A DNA stretch of 64,000 bases from positions 37,013,753 to 37,077,752 of the forward strand of contig NC_090290.1 in NCBI RefSeq assembly GCF_037392515.1, read 5' to 3'. The position numbers and the translations under genes were made by a program. This DNA comes from Haliotis asinina (taxonomy: Eukaryota; Mollusca; Gastropoda; Lepetellida; Haliotidae). The notes under the pieces are model-generated. The model saw nothing but the letters and a program-made list of their open reading frames with translations, searched no databases and was not told where the DNA came from. Shown here one piece after another: positions 32,966 to 43,637 of this stretch; the stretch's first letter is position 1; each line of letters opens with the position of its first letter.

Positions 32966-35900
32966 ATGGGCAGCATCGTTGGCGACAGTCTTCGCCAACT
33001 TCAATTCCTTGTCATCATGTTGGGAGTCAGGGTCGGAGTTTGGGTGATTACTATTTTGCATTCAGTTTTGTCTGACAGCGTGTCATTCCGATCGTTGGAA
33101 AGCTGCAGTAGCAACTACAAGTTTGTGACTAACGTCAACGTCGCTACGACGGCAGCGTCGACGATAGACTGTCTGAGGCGATGTGCACAACATGCTTGGT
33201 GCAGCGGAGCAAACATTTGTCTAGTTCCTGGCCATCCAAAGTTACAATGTGAATTACTGGCATCCACTTCCGGTCAGACATGTGGTCATCTTCAGGCAGA
33301 AACCGGATGTTCCTATAGGGAAAAGGTGAACTGAAATCAATAATTATTATTATTATCTTACTGTTTTGTCTTTGACGTCGAATCTACTAACTGATGGCGA
33401 AATTTAGGTTTTTACCTTGGTGGGGCAACGTAATAAAACGTAGATCGCCAGGAGAATTGGAAACCGAGAATAGAAGTCCACACCAAATGCTGAAAAGTTT
33501 AGTTTTAGACGGAGTAGATAATATCCTAGTTATTAAAATCAATATGTATGTTTAATCCTTTTATGAACGAGAATATATGTATTTAGTCATATAATCATCC
33601 TTCATATAGACTGAGTAGTATGACTGAGCATCTCTTTGTTAACATTCCTCTTACTCACGCCACAGCATTGTTCGCTCATAAACGGCCAATAGCTATGGGA
33701 AGGTAATATACTATTAAGAAAAAAACGCGTAACGCAGAAGTCTGTTGCAAAAATATTGTAATTTCACACATGCATAACTATTCTATTCCACAAATAGACT
33801 TTTGTACATGAATTCATGCATCGGGCCGTGCTACGTTGTCACTGTGGGATTGTATGACATGTAACTAAAATGGCGTCTGTTTCTCGACTGGATTTTTTGC
33901 AATCAGTGAAACATATACTGAAAAGCATAAATATGTCATAACACTTGTTAATCAAGTTTATGCAAACGATTCAACATAGTTTAAATAAAGTTGTGAAAGT
34001 TGGTAAAATAAATGTGTACATGTGAACTGAAAAACAGCTTATCGAACGGTTTTCCGTGCATTGCATGAGTGAAATTATGACGGCATACGGTTGTTAGCGA
34101 TACCGTGGCACCGGGTATTAGTTTTTTCCAGTTGTCACCATACTCGGAGGGGTGACAGGGAAACTTATTAGAACGTCATTGTCCAATAAAATTAAAGTAT
34201 TTTACATGCACGTAAGATAAATGAATCGAACAAACTGTTTCATTATTTAAGAAGATGTTACTGAAAAACTGGCTGTTTTCTACAAATTGACAATCTACTG
34301 ATCATTGGCTCATGAATAGAATCTGAAACTCATATTCACGTCTTTTGTAAGTAGCAATCAGAAGCTGTTATGATGGATAGAAACACTTTTAACAGTGTTG
34401 GTATCTATCCGAAACGTCGCATGTATTGTAATAAAAACATTGTCAAACCATATTCAATTTTCTCTATTTCATATCATTCATATATTTATGTTATATGCTG
34501 AACAGAAAATAAAATGCAAGTTTAGAAATAGTGAAATCTCATAAGTGTAAGCATTCATGTTTATGTTGCCTATTTAAAAACTTGAAAAGCAGAATTACGT
34601 TTCTTTTGATCTTCAGTATATTTATGTTATACTTCAAATGTACATATTTCGTCTTTTTTTCAAAAACTGTGCACATTGCAAGTTTGTACTGAACAACGTT
34701 TTGGTGATTAATTCACTACTTGTTTTCATTATATGCCAGGTTCCTGTAAACCCGTGTCAGAATGGCGGAACATACTTGGTGAACACTGCCACATGTATTT
34801 GTGTGTTTGGGTTCACGGGGCGGATTTGTGAGCGCCGCTATTACGGTAGGTTACGGTCCCCATAAATTACCTTAAGATATACTCTTAAAAAGTAGGGGAT
34901 CTTCATTTCAAAAATATTTGGGAGATTTATCGGAGTCAGTCAATGTTGATATGATATTATTGAATGTTTTGAGCGTGCATCACCATTTGCACTTCCTTAC
35001 AACCATAGCTATTTGGAATGTACTCGCTGTTGAAAGATGATGGTATGTGGCATGATATTGGCACGTCTACGATTTTCATTTTAAAACAAACGATTAGAAA
35101 CAAGCACTAACAAATGTGTGATGTAAGATGAGTGCCAACACTACTGTTCTAAGTGATTTCTCGACCTTCTTGAAAAAACGTCAAAATTAAGAATGGGACC
35201 CTATGCACGTGTATGGGGCTACTGCGTTGTGCACGTGCATACCATGCGTTGTGTTTAGGAGTGGTGATAGAGGGAAATGGTGGTGCGTTCATAAGATGTC
35301 TGTCCTTGAAACGTTTGTTAACGTTTACACTTCCTACCCAAATTGAAAGTTCATTATCCCCTACCTTTTTAAGAGTATATTCTACGACTGAAAACTGGGC
35401 CCATGCAGGAAGCAAATGTACTGTAAGTCCCCATGGTCCCTAGCATGGTGATCTACCTTCACTTGTTGGCAACAATGGCCTGTTTTTACACTGTATTGTC
35501 ATCTTATTACTAGTGTTAAACTGAAATCTGTGATGAACTAGTAGTTTTACTGTCTTTCGCTGACAGACTTTTATAAAATATGTTTATTTATTGTAAAATA
35601 TCGTAAAATTGTATGATATGGCTGAAATATTGCCGATGTGCCTTAGAATCTGAACTCACTCACTCACTCCACAACTAAAAGATTACATGTGTACTTAGCA
35701 GCGCCCACAAATGATACTGTAGGTCAGAGTGAGATTCTTTAACATGTATACACGTAGAAGAATGAGTATGTGTGCTTTTATGATGCTTTTAGCAATATAC
35801 ACGGCAATGGACATCAGAAATGGTATCATGAACTGAATTCCCTCAGGTATCATGCATGGGGCCCCTCAGGTATCATGCATGGGGATCCCTCGAGTATCAT

Positions 35901-37502
35901 GCATGGAGACCCCTCAGGTGTCATGCATGGGGACCCCTCTCGTATCATGAATAGTAACATCTCGGGTGTTATACATTGTAATTGTTCGGGTGTACATGTT
36001 ATGTATGGTAATTCCTCGGGTATTTAGTGTGGCATTTCCTAGGGTATTATGTAAAATCAAACATGGTGATTCCTCGGGTATTATGTATGTGAATTCCTCG
36101 GGTATTATGCATGTTAATTCTTTGAGCATCACCTGTGGTAATACCCCGGAAAATGTGTTTGGTAATTCCTCGGGTGCGATGCATGGCGACTCCTCGGGCA
36201 CATATGAAAATGCCCCGTGTATTATGCATGGTAACTTCTCGGGAAGTATTTATGGTAATCCTTTGGCTGGTTATGTCGCGAAATGTTGTGTAGTCTTTCG
36301 GCATTATGAACGGTTACCCTCAAGCGCAATGTATAGCAATTACTTCGGTATAATAAATAGCAATCTCAAGGTGGAAGCCCGCTTACCTAAGTAGTCCCAA
36401 ATAATTATGCAATGTATACGGGAGTTCATCAGGTATTACATTGTGATTCGTCAGGTTGTATGCTCCTCGAGCATTATTTGCGCGGATGTGTGAAATGGAG
36501 TTAATATCGCTTTGAGTGAGTGAGTGAGTGAGTGAGTGAGTGAGCTTGTAAATGACTAACGTTTTACTCCGCTCTTAGCAAAATTCCAACAATATCACGC
36601 AAGGGGACACCAAAAATGGGCTTCACACACGGTACTAAAGTGGGGAATCGAACCCGGGTATTCAGGCTAACGATCCAACGCTATAACCATAAGGCTACAA
36701 CGCCGATTTGAGCAGTAGTGCTTTCAATGACGGCGTGTTCGATAGTGGGTTGAACCCTGATCCAGTTGTCACATTGCTCCCTGCCTTTCGATAACATGAA
36801 CGCCTGATTTTCTTGTATAGATACGTGATCACGTCATTCCTGATTTCAGATTGTTCCGAGGCGTACTTGATGGGGGAGCGAGTTCCGGGGGACATCACCC
36901 CCCTTGTCATTCACCCCCTGACGTCCCCATCCCCCTTCACAGTGTCGTGCTACCTCGCATGGGGCGGTTTCACCTACATCGAGAAGCGGATCGGTGGCGC
37001 TTGTCCCGACGTCGACTTCAACAGGACGTGGACAGAACTTAAACACTTTCTGGGAGACGTGACGTGTTCATACTGGCTCGGCTTGGAGCACATCCACCAA
37101 CTAACAAGCCAAAACACCTACATGTTAGACATGTACATCACAGCGCCCTTTGGTTTTGGGGGTCACGCCCTCTACTCGGACTTCCGCCTTGGGAGCGAAG
37201 GTCAAGGCTACAAGTTCTTGTATAATAGTTACGTTGAACATGGTTATCCGGCTGATGATGGATTTGCATATGGAAGTAACAACGGTGTAAATGGCTTTAA
37301 CTTCTCAACTGTGGATCGTCCAGACCAGGGTGGGTGTGTTAGTAGGGGTGCCGCCTGGTGGTATGGGTCAAACTGCCCGGAGGTGAACCTCCACCTGCCC
37401 ATGAAGACCGGTGGGGTCTCTGACCCAGCTATATGGGTTAATGATGACTCCCAGATAGAAGTAACCACTCTTGTGGCACAACTCTCTACAGTATGGCCTT
37501 GA
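32966..37502 (+). CDS. secreted PAN-EGF-fibrinogen domain protein (FReD lectin-like)
   Basis: Three exons join in frame: 32966-33325, 34740-34845 and 36850-37502. The first intron is phase 0 (AAG|GTGAAC ... GCCAG), the second phase 1 (G|GTAGGT ... TTTCAG). The product is about 372 residues; starting at the in-frame ATG 33017 gives 355. The N-terminus holds a hydrophobic signal segment (LQFLVIMLG, VWVITILHSVL). Exon 1 then encodes a PAN/apple-like domain with six or more cysteines (DCLRRCAQHAWCSG). Exon 2 is one EGF-like module (NPCQNGGTYLVNTATCICVF, ending GRIC). Exon 3 is a diverged fibrinogen C-terminal domain: GGFTYIEKRIGG, WLGLEHIHQLTSQ, SDFRLG, GGCVSRGAAWWYGSNC. The usual calcium-site DxDND is not obvious. 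Such proteins in gastropods are usually secreted lectin-like recognition molecules; that role is inferred. A TATA box lies at 32868. Confidence 0.82.
33330..34735 (+). other. intron 1 of the fibrinogen-domain gene
   Basis: About 1.4 kb, AT-rich. No transposable element recognised. Confidence 0.5.
34878..35379. mobile_element. TIR element (MITE) in intron 2 of the fibrinogen-domain gene
   Basis: Inverted ends: left TATACTCTTAAAAAGTAGGG, right complement TATACTCTTAAAAAGGTAGG. About 500 bp, no coding capacity. Confidence 0.75.
35396..35668 (+). mobile_element. 5'-truncated LINE 3' UTR copy
   Basis: GGGCCCATGCAGGAAGCAAA, AGTCCCCATGGTCCCTAGC, GATATGGCTGAAATATTGCC, ending in ACTC repeats. Matches the 3' UTR of the LINE at 14.5-22.4 kb. 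In intron 2 of the fibrinogen-domain gene. Confidence 0.85.
35845..36310. repeat. degenerate 23-30 bp minisatellite
   Basis: Repeats of CCTCAGGTATCATGCATGGG drifting into TCCTCGGGTATTATGCATG across about 460 bp. In intron 2 of the fibrinogen-domain gene. Open frames here on both strands are repeat artefacts. Confidence 0.85.
36513..36708 (-). mobile_element. tRNA-derived SINE (family 1) with GAGT repeat tail
   Basis: GAGTGAGTGAGT tail complement, CTCTTAGCAAAATTCCAAC, GGAATCGAACCCGGGTATTC, CGCTATAACCATAAGGCTAC. In intron 2 of the fibrinogen-domain gene. Confidence 0.85.
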
Positions 37503-37810
37503 CGACAGTAGATAGTGCTGTCATGAACTGTAGTATTAAGAAAAATTGGGTGATCCTTAATTACACAAGGTATGTGATTTATTCACACGGATGAACGATT
37601 CGAAGATTCACGAACGCACATACGCACGAACACACGTGCGCACGAACGCAGAATATCAAGTTGTTAGCGGCTCATTGGATATATATGCACCTCGTCATAT
37701 GCATTGCACCACCCATTTACTTCATTAAGTACTAATGGACCTACAACTTCAGAAAAAATGGTGCTTAGAAAAACACATTAATCTGTTTAGATGGCCTCTT
37801 ATGAACGTTC
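37503..37810. other. 3' flank of the fibrinogen-domain gene
   Basis: Presumed 3' UTR and intergenic sequence. No canonical AATAAA was recognised close to the stop. Confidence 0.4.
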
Positions 37811-37819
37811 AGTCAGACA

Positions 37820-38800
37820 CACAAATGCGTTCACATTTCATAACTGTTGAACACAATATTAACGTCCAAAATGACCAGCTCAGTATCTGGTGTAACCGCC
37901 TTGCACTTGGATAACATTTTGTACACGCCGTACCATGCTGGCCACCAGACGTCTGATACTCTGGGAATCTGCTGCCACTCATCATGCAATGCATGGGTCA
38001 ATTCCTGAAAGTTCTGGACCGGATGATGCCTCACCCTAAGTTCCAAAATGTCTAAACACGCCTGGACTTCTGGCTGGGCCGTAGAAGTCTCGCAATGACG
38101 TTGTGTTGGAGATGCTGAACACCAGCTCGAGCACGATGCGGTGTGGTATTATCGTCCTTGAAGATTGGACGTGTGGCAAGAACATGGTCATCGAGACACT
38201 ACAGCACCGTCCAGGATCAAGTTCTGATACCTCTGTCCATTTAATGTGATGAGGTCAAGTTTTCAATCATAATAACAACACCCCCACACCATGACGGATC
38301 CACCCCCAATGGAACATCAGCTTTGATGTTCCTCTGTTCATATGTTGTGCCTCTCTGCCTCCAAACTCGTGCCCCGTTATCTGTCTGATGCGGCAAAAAT
38401 CGACTTTCATAGGACCAGTGGGCCTCTCTCTATGTCCTTAAGCTCCACCGAGCACGTGCTTGGCTGCTGGCTAAACGGTCATGGCGAGGGGTGAGGGGTG
38501 AACGTCTCATTGTCAACTTGGTCTAAGTCCTTCATAATTTAAGCGTCGTCTGATGGTGTTGATGCACACTGTTGTATGGGTCGAAGCTGTGTACAAGTAG
38601 ACTTTGAGCTTCGTCTGGCTTGACGAACGAGAGTACTATCTTCTCCGTCACTGATTTTCCTTGGACGTCCAGACCTCGGTGCATCCTTCACTTCACCGAT
38701 AGCTGTATGCTTACGTATCAGGCGGCTGATGACAGTGTGATTAGCACGACATGACATATCGATAATTTGCCATCTTTGGCTGGTCAACATAAAGCTTCAT
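37820..38800 (-). pseudogene. Tc1-like transposase relic
   Basis: On the minus strand, the start (38790 downward) gives LTSQRWQIIDMSCRANHTVI and RSGRPRKISDGEDSTLV, a typical paired helix-turn-helix and GRPR motif. The end near 38030-37850 gives QNFQELTHALHDEWQQIPR, the C-terminal helix of Tc1 transposases. The DDE core between is broken by frameshifts. Non-functional. Confidence 0.8.
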
Positions 38801-39211
38801 TATACATACAACTGAACTTTAGCTGTGTCTGCCAACATAACACAACATCGCAACATGCACATGGATGCAGATTTGCTGATACAAGGCACAATGTCACTAT
38901 ATATTGGTGCATGTGCACACTTTAGGTGCATGTGCACTCACTTTAGCTTCCTACTGATACAATAAAAGACGCATTATATCTGCATATTTGTCTATGATTT
39001 TAAAATGTATTTATTTTAAAATCTCGATTAAACTGACAGTCAAAGAAAGGTGAGAAACAGACAATATAGTTCGGCACGTCGCATTATGAGCACATTTGTA
39101 TGAGCAGTCCTCACTACATGACACGTCATTTGTCTGATGACGTCGTTCTTCCAGTAGATACTATCAGTTCTAATTGGCTGGATGGATGCTGTCATTGACC
39201 ACCTGGGAGTG

Positions 39212-39410
39212 AGAGACTGAGTTAAATTTTTCACCGCATATTCCAGAATATTCCACCTATATGGCAGCGGTCTGTTAATAAAGGAGTTTGGAACAGAAAT
39301 CCAATGTTCAACAATATGGGAATAGAATTTGGCATAGGATGACATGTGTCTGCGAGCCTGAACACCCGATCCCTCACTGAAGATCAATTCTAACCCGGAT
39401 CTTAACGGGT
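39212..39410 (-). mobile_element. degenerate SINE family 2
   Basis: CACCGCATATTCCAGAATA, CTATATGGCAGCGGTCTGTT, GACATGTGTCTGCGAGCCTG, AATTCTAACCCGGATCTTAA. Confidence 0.75.
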
Positions 39411-40280
39411 ACCTGGAGGTATTCTATGGCAGACGACAAAGGACAAACAACGTTGACATTGTTGGCTGCGAGGACGTTCGGCGAAAACTCCCGATGGTAT
39501 TTTGTAAGGACATAAGGTAGCATTGTTGCAGAATATTGGTGTGAGACTGACATCAATGCCACGCTGAGGTGTCACACTGCCTTTGCGAACACCACTTAAA
39601 TCTAAGATACAGTCGTTGTTTTACAGTGGAAGCATCAATTAAGAATCAGCACTCCAAATATTCTTCATAACTACTGCAATAGCTGAGTGTACGCCTGCAT
39701 GGCGTTCTCGTACTGCGTTCTAGTGTTGAATAAACATATTTCTATCTTGAGTGCTTTGTAAAGGAAAATCAATGATAGCGAGGACAATATAGTATGTTTC
39801 ATTCGACTCAATCAAAAACGTTTTTCCGACATCGTTCACCCCAGTTTATACAACGTGTGACTCGAGTACCATTCGAGCACCTGCTCTCCTCGTGACAAAG
39901 TAGGTATGACGGATGCACGCATACAGTCTGCATCCCGTGAACTTGCCGCCCTGATGGACATGGCCGAGTCAATAGGAGATATGACGTCCCAACAAGTTTA
40001 GTTTCCTTGAGAGCCCAAATACGTATATCAGTCAAGGACTATTAAACACTTAAATAAATACTATGAATTATTAAGTATGTGTATTTATATTTTCCACAAG
40101 TATTGATTGCGACATTGTTGCCAAGGCGACGACAGACGTCAGACGTTATTTATGGGGTAACTTTAGTGTCTGACTATGAATGCTCGTGCGGGTATAGAGA
40201 CATAAGCATACATTATTCCTTCTGCCGATTTCATATCTTAACCTTGATCTTAATTCTAAACCTAAACGCAGTATTCTAAC
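39411..40280. other. intergenic, nothing recognised
   Basis: No gene or repeat family recognised. Confidence 0.4.
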
Positions 40281-40282
40281 TA

Positions 40283-40676
40283 AGGCAGCAACGATTTGGT
40301 GCGATTCATCGAAAGTCGAATCTGACACCTTAGTTGCGAGTTTTGATAACCGTTAATACTGTTTCGATTGGCTATTTGTGTACCTATTTATTTTATTTCC
40401 ACACAGCCAGAACGTATATTGACTTCAACTCGAGCAGTTTCGAGTGCTGAAATAAGGCGACACGTGATTGGTTGACGTCGGGTTAATTATCAAATGAGAA
40501 TATTTGATTGTAAACATCGCCAAGTTGACGATGGATTTCACACTGAACAAGGTGACTAATGTCAAATGAAATCTGACATGTAGATACTTGTATGTAGAAT
40601 CGAATCGAAAATGGTCGAGATATACCGGAAATAGAATCGAATCGAATCGAAGCTAGGTGAATCGTTGCAGCCCTCA
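40283..40676. mobile_element. hAT-like non-autonomous DNA element (copy 2)
   Basis: Better preserved copy of the 29215 element. Left end AGGCAGCAACGATTTGGTGC; the complement of the right end is AGGGCTGCAACGATTCACC. Subterminal GAATCGAATCGA repeats. No clear 8-bp target duplication was found. Confidence 0.65.
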
Positions 40677-40744
40677 ATCAGACTCCTAGCCGTCTTTGTC
40701 TCGTATACCCTTGGTGTTGATCGCTATCAGGGAAACAACATCCA

Positions 40745-40835
40745 ATTGGTTTAACGTTGCAGAGGCTCGAACTCCCGACATTCGGCTCTCCAAGGCCGCC
40801 ACTCTATCCACACGGCCACGGGTGAGGCAGAGAGA
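40745..40835 (-). mobile_element. tRNA-like fragment of another SINE
   Basis: The minus strand reads CCGTGTGGATAGAGTGGCGG (A-box region) and GGGAGTTCGAGCCTC (B box). It is not a complete cloverleaf. Confidence 0.45.
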
Positions 40836-41134
40836 TGGAAATAGGATGCTGTATGGTTTTCAGAGTTACAGAAGCAGATCCATCCACATTTTATGTCGGG
40901 GATACGAATATCATGGTTATTGAACACGTACAAATGGGGAAATGTACGCAACAACTGGTTTCAGACTGCACTGTTGACATATTCATTGCCCCACCAGTAG
41001 AGAGAAAATATAACGGGATACTCGTATGTGTAATTGTAATAAAACGGCATTAAATGATTAAGTACATAGTGTAAGGTCAGTCTTGTTTCATATTTACTTG
41101 AATAGATTACCACCTACCCCACCCACCCACCCTC

Positions 41135-41192
41135 CCCACTGTACACACACGCACGTACGCACACACGCACGCACGCACGCACGCACGCACAT
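41135..41192. repeat. ACGC microsatellite
   Basis: GCACGCACGC repeats of about 55 bp. Confidence 0.9.
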
Positions 41193-41204
41193 CTATATGA
41201 TACT

Positions 41205-41368
41205 GTGAGTGATTTTAGGTTTACGCCGCATTTAGCAACGTTCCAGCAATATCACGGTGAGGGACACCAGATATGTGCTTCACACATTGCACCCATGTGG
41301 GGATCGAAACCTGGGTCTTCTTCGTGACAAACAAGCACTTTAGCCAAAAGGCTAACCCACCTCTCCTT
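41205..41368 (-). mobile_element. tRNA-derived SINE (family 1)
   Basis: GTTTACGCCGCATTTAGCAA, AGCAATATCACGGTGAGGG, GGGGATCGAAACCTGGGTC, CCAAAAGGCTAACCCACC. Confidence 0.82.
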
Positions 41369-41458
41369 ATATGATACAAATAGGACGAACGCAACTATGG
41401 TAAGTAGTACGTTGTTTTTTATTTAAGGCAGCACATATGGTTCCAATTACATAGCGAC

Positions 41459-41642
41459 GTTCTGTAAACAACCCAGTAATCAAGGATAATCCAGTGGTGG
41501 ATATCATGAACACCGATCTACGCGATTGCAATACACGTACTAATACGTCAGCGAGTCTGACCACCCGATCTCGCCAGTCGTCCCCCTACGACAAGGATGA
41601 GTTGCTGAAGGCCAACGCTGATCCGGATCTTCACGAGTGGGA
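41459..41642 (-). mobile_element. degenerate SINE family 2 (5' part)
   Basis: TCTGTAAACAACCCAGTAAT, GACCACCCGATCTCGCCAG, GAAGGCCAACGCTGATCCGG. The 3' tail is missing. Confidence 0.7.
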
Positions 41643-41644
41643 AA

Positions 41645-42610
41645 AAATATTAAGGGTTTATTCTGATTCTTACTGGCAGAATGAAATGTATTCTTCTGAT
41701 GTGACAGGGAGCAGGGAGGATTTCGAGATGGATATCCCATAATGTTTCCATTTTACAAGCTTTAACTTAAAACAGAATTCTAAATGGTGAGGTAAATTAA
41801 ATGTAGGTGTAATTGATTTCTCAGGATTTATTCAGTGTTCACGTTAACGCAGAAACATGCGTTACACAAACAAAACCCAAAATATTTTGCATGCGTGTTT
41901 TGCACGCATAGATTCTTAATTGTAAAACGTGCCTTAAAACAGCAAACATATAAGAAAAACAATAAATTTTGAAATGATTCTGGATTGTAATGAACATTTC
42001 ATGCGCAAAAGATTTGGACTGCTTATTTATAACCATTATGTTATTTCAGGACCCACTCGTACCGTGAACTGTTGAACGGAAGACAATTTATACCGTTCAC
42101 AGAAATAAGAACATGTTAAGAAAAGTCTGAGGGCAAAATCATTTCAACTCATTTACGAGTCACTTGAATCTTGTTTACGCCTTTGGGATAATAACAATAC
42201 AAGCATGCTTTGTTGCTATCTGGCAAGGTAAAAGGCTTTGTGTGTGTAATCGTATTCCTGTTATGATTTATCAAACAATCAATGATAATCAACGTAAAAA
42301 TGATAATCTGTTACCTCGCTGATTCTAGTGATGTTGTACTTTTAGCCGAGTCCCCTGTCATTTTCTCCGACTCAGCACTTGAGGGTCGATTGTAAAATTC
42401 AAATCAACATTTTGGAAAATTACAGCGTCAAGAAGAGGCTGTCTATCAAGATATTGTTGTAAAGATATAACGTCAGTGCGAAAGCCGGTTTTGGCATACA
42501 GGGCAAAATATGGAGGGAAATTAACAATACTGTAATGGGTAACGCAAAGGCATAAACTGATATAGTTTTATTCTACTCCTAGCTTAAATAATGTTTACCA
42601 GGATCTTGAA
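41645..42610. other. intergenic, nothing recognised
   Basis: No gene or repeat family recognised. Confidence 0.4.
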
Positions 42611-42612
42611 TT

Positions 42613-42740
42613 GGAACACGGCAGAGACCGGGTTCGATTCCTCAGATGGGTACAATGCGTGATGTTAACATCTGATGTCCCTGACCCCGATATTGCTGGA
42701 ACATTGCTAAAAGCGGCTTAAAACAATATTAGCTCATCAG
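42613..42740 (+). mobile_element. tRNA-derived SINE fragment (family 1)
   Basis: GACCGGGTTCGATTCCTCAG (B box), GATATTGCTGGAACATTGC, AAAAGCGGCTTAAAAC. The A-box side is lost. Confidence 0.75.
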
Positions 42741-42828
42741 GGCCCCTTAGATTAAGATGGGTTGTCCTGGAGGGTTTGATAGTGATCGCCGGTCATACAT
42801 TGGTACCTTACACAATCTTTGCACCCCA

Positions 42829-42920
42829 GGTTTTTTCGAGGTGTCGATGTAGGGATTCGAACCCGGGTCTTCAGCGGGACGAGCGAACACTTTAACCACC
42901 AACCTTCCCTACCGCCCCAA
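42829..42920 (-). mobile_element. tRNA-derived SINE head fragment (family 1)
   Basis: GGGATTCGAACCCGGGTCTT, CACTTTAACCACCAACCTTC, CTACCGCCCC. Confidence 0.75.
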
Positions 42921-42990
42921 ACTCATAACCCACAGATACAAACAGGACACTCGCTTGATGAGGATGTATATTTTATATGGGCAATATTCA

Positions 42991-43637
42991 GAACACACCT
43001 TTCATCCTACCATTTCCTTCTTTTACCTGTCTTGCAGTGATAACGAGGTACATGAGAACACACCTTTCATCCTACCATTTCCTTCTTTCATCTGTCTTGC
43101 AGTGATAACAAGGTACATGAGAACACACCTTTCATCCTACCATTTCCTTCTTTCACCTGTCTTGCAGTGATAAGGTACATGAGAACACACCTTTCATCCT
43201 ACCATTTCCTTCGTTTACCTGTCTTGCAGTGATAACAAGGTACATGAGAACGCACCTTTCATCCTACCATTTCCTTCTTTTACCTGTCTTGCAGTGATAA
43301 CAAGGTACATGAGAACACACCTTTCATCCTACCATTTCCTTCTTTCACCTGTCTTGCAGTGATAACAAGGTACATGAGAACACACCTTTCATCCTACCAT
43401 TTCCTTCTTTCATCTGTCTTGCATTGATAACAAGGTACATGAGAACACACCTTTCATCCTACCATTTCCTTCTTTTACCGATCTTGCAGTGATAACAAGG
43501 TACATGAGATCACACCTTTCATCCTACCATTTCCTTCTTTCACCTGTCTTGCAGTGATAACAAGGTACATGAGAACACACCTTTCATCCTACCATTTCCT
43601 TCTTTTACCGGTCTTGCAGTGATAACAAGGTACATGA
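42991..43637. repeat. 65-bp minisatellite overlapping the ankyrin/SOCS gene end
   Basis: Ten head-to-tail units, nine of 65 bp and one of 62 bp: GAACACACCTTTCATCCTAC, CATTTCCTTC, TTTCACCTGTCTTGCAGTGA, TAACAAGGTACATGA. Units differ by a few substitutions. The last unit (about 43573-43637) contributes the C-terminal codons and stop of the minus-strand gene. Confidence 0.93.

Noticed and set aside
35770-36394. Open frames on both strands rich in HGDSSG/TRGI repeats
   Set aside because: Degenerate minisatellite within an intron of the fibrinogen-domain gene.
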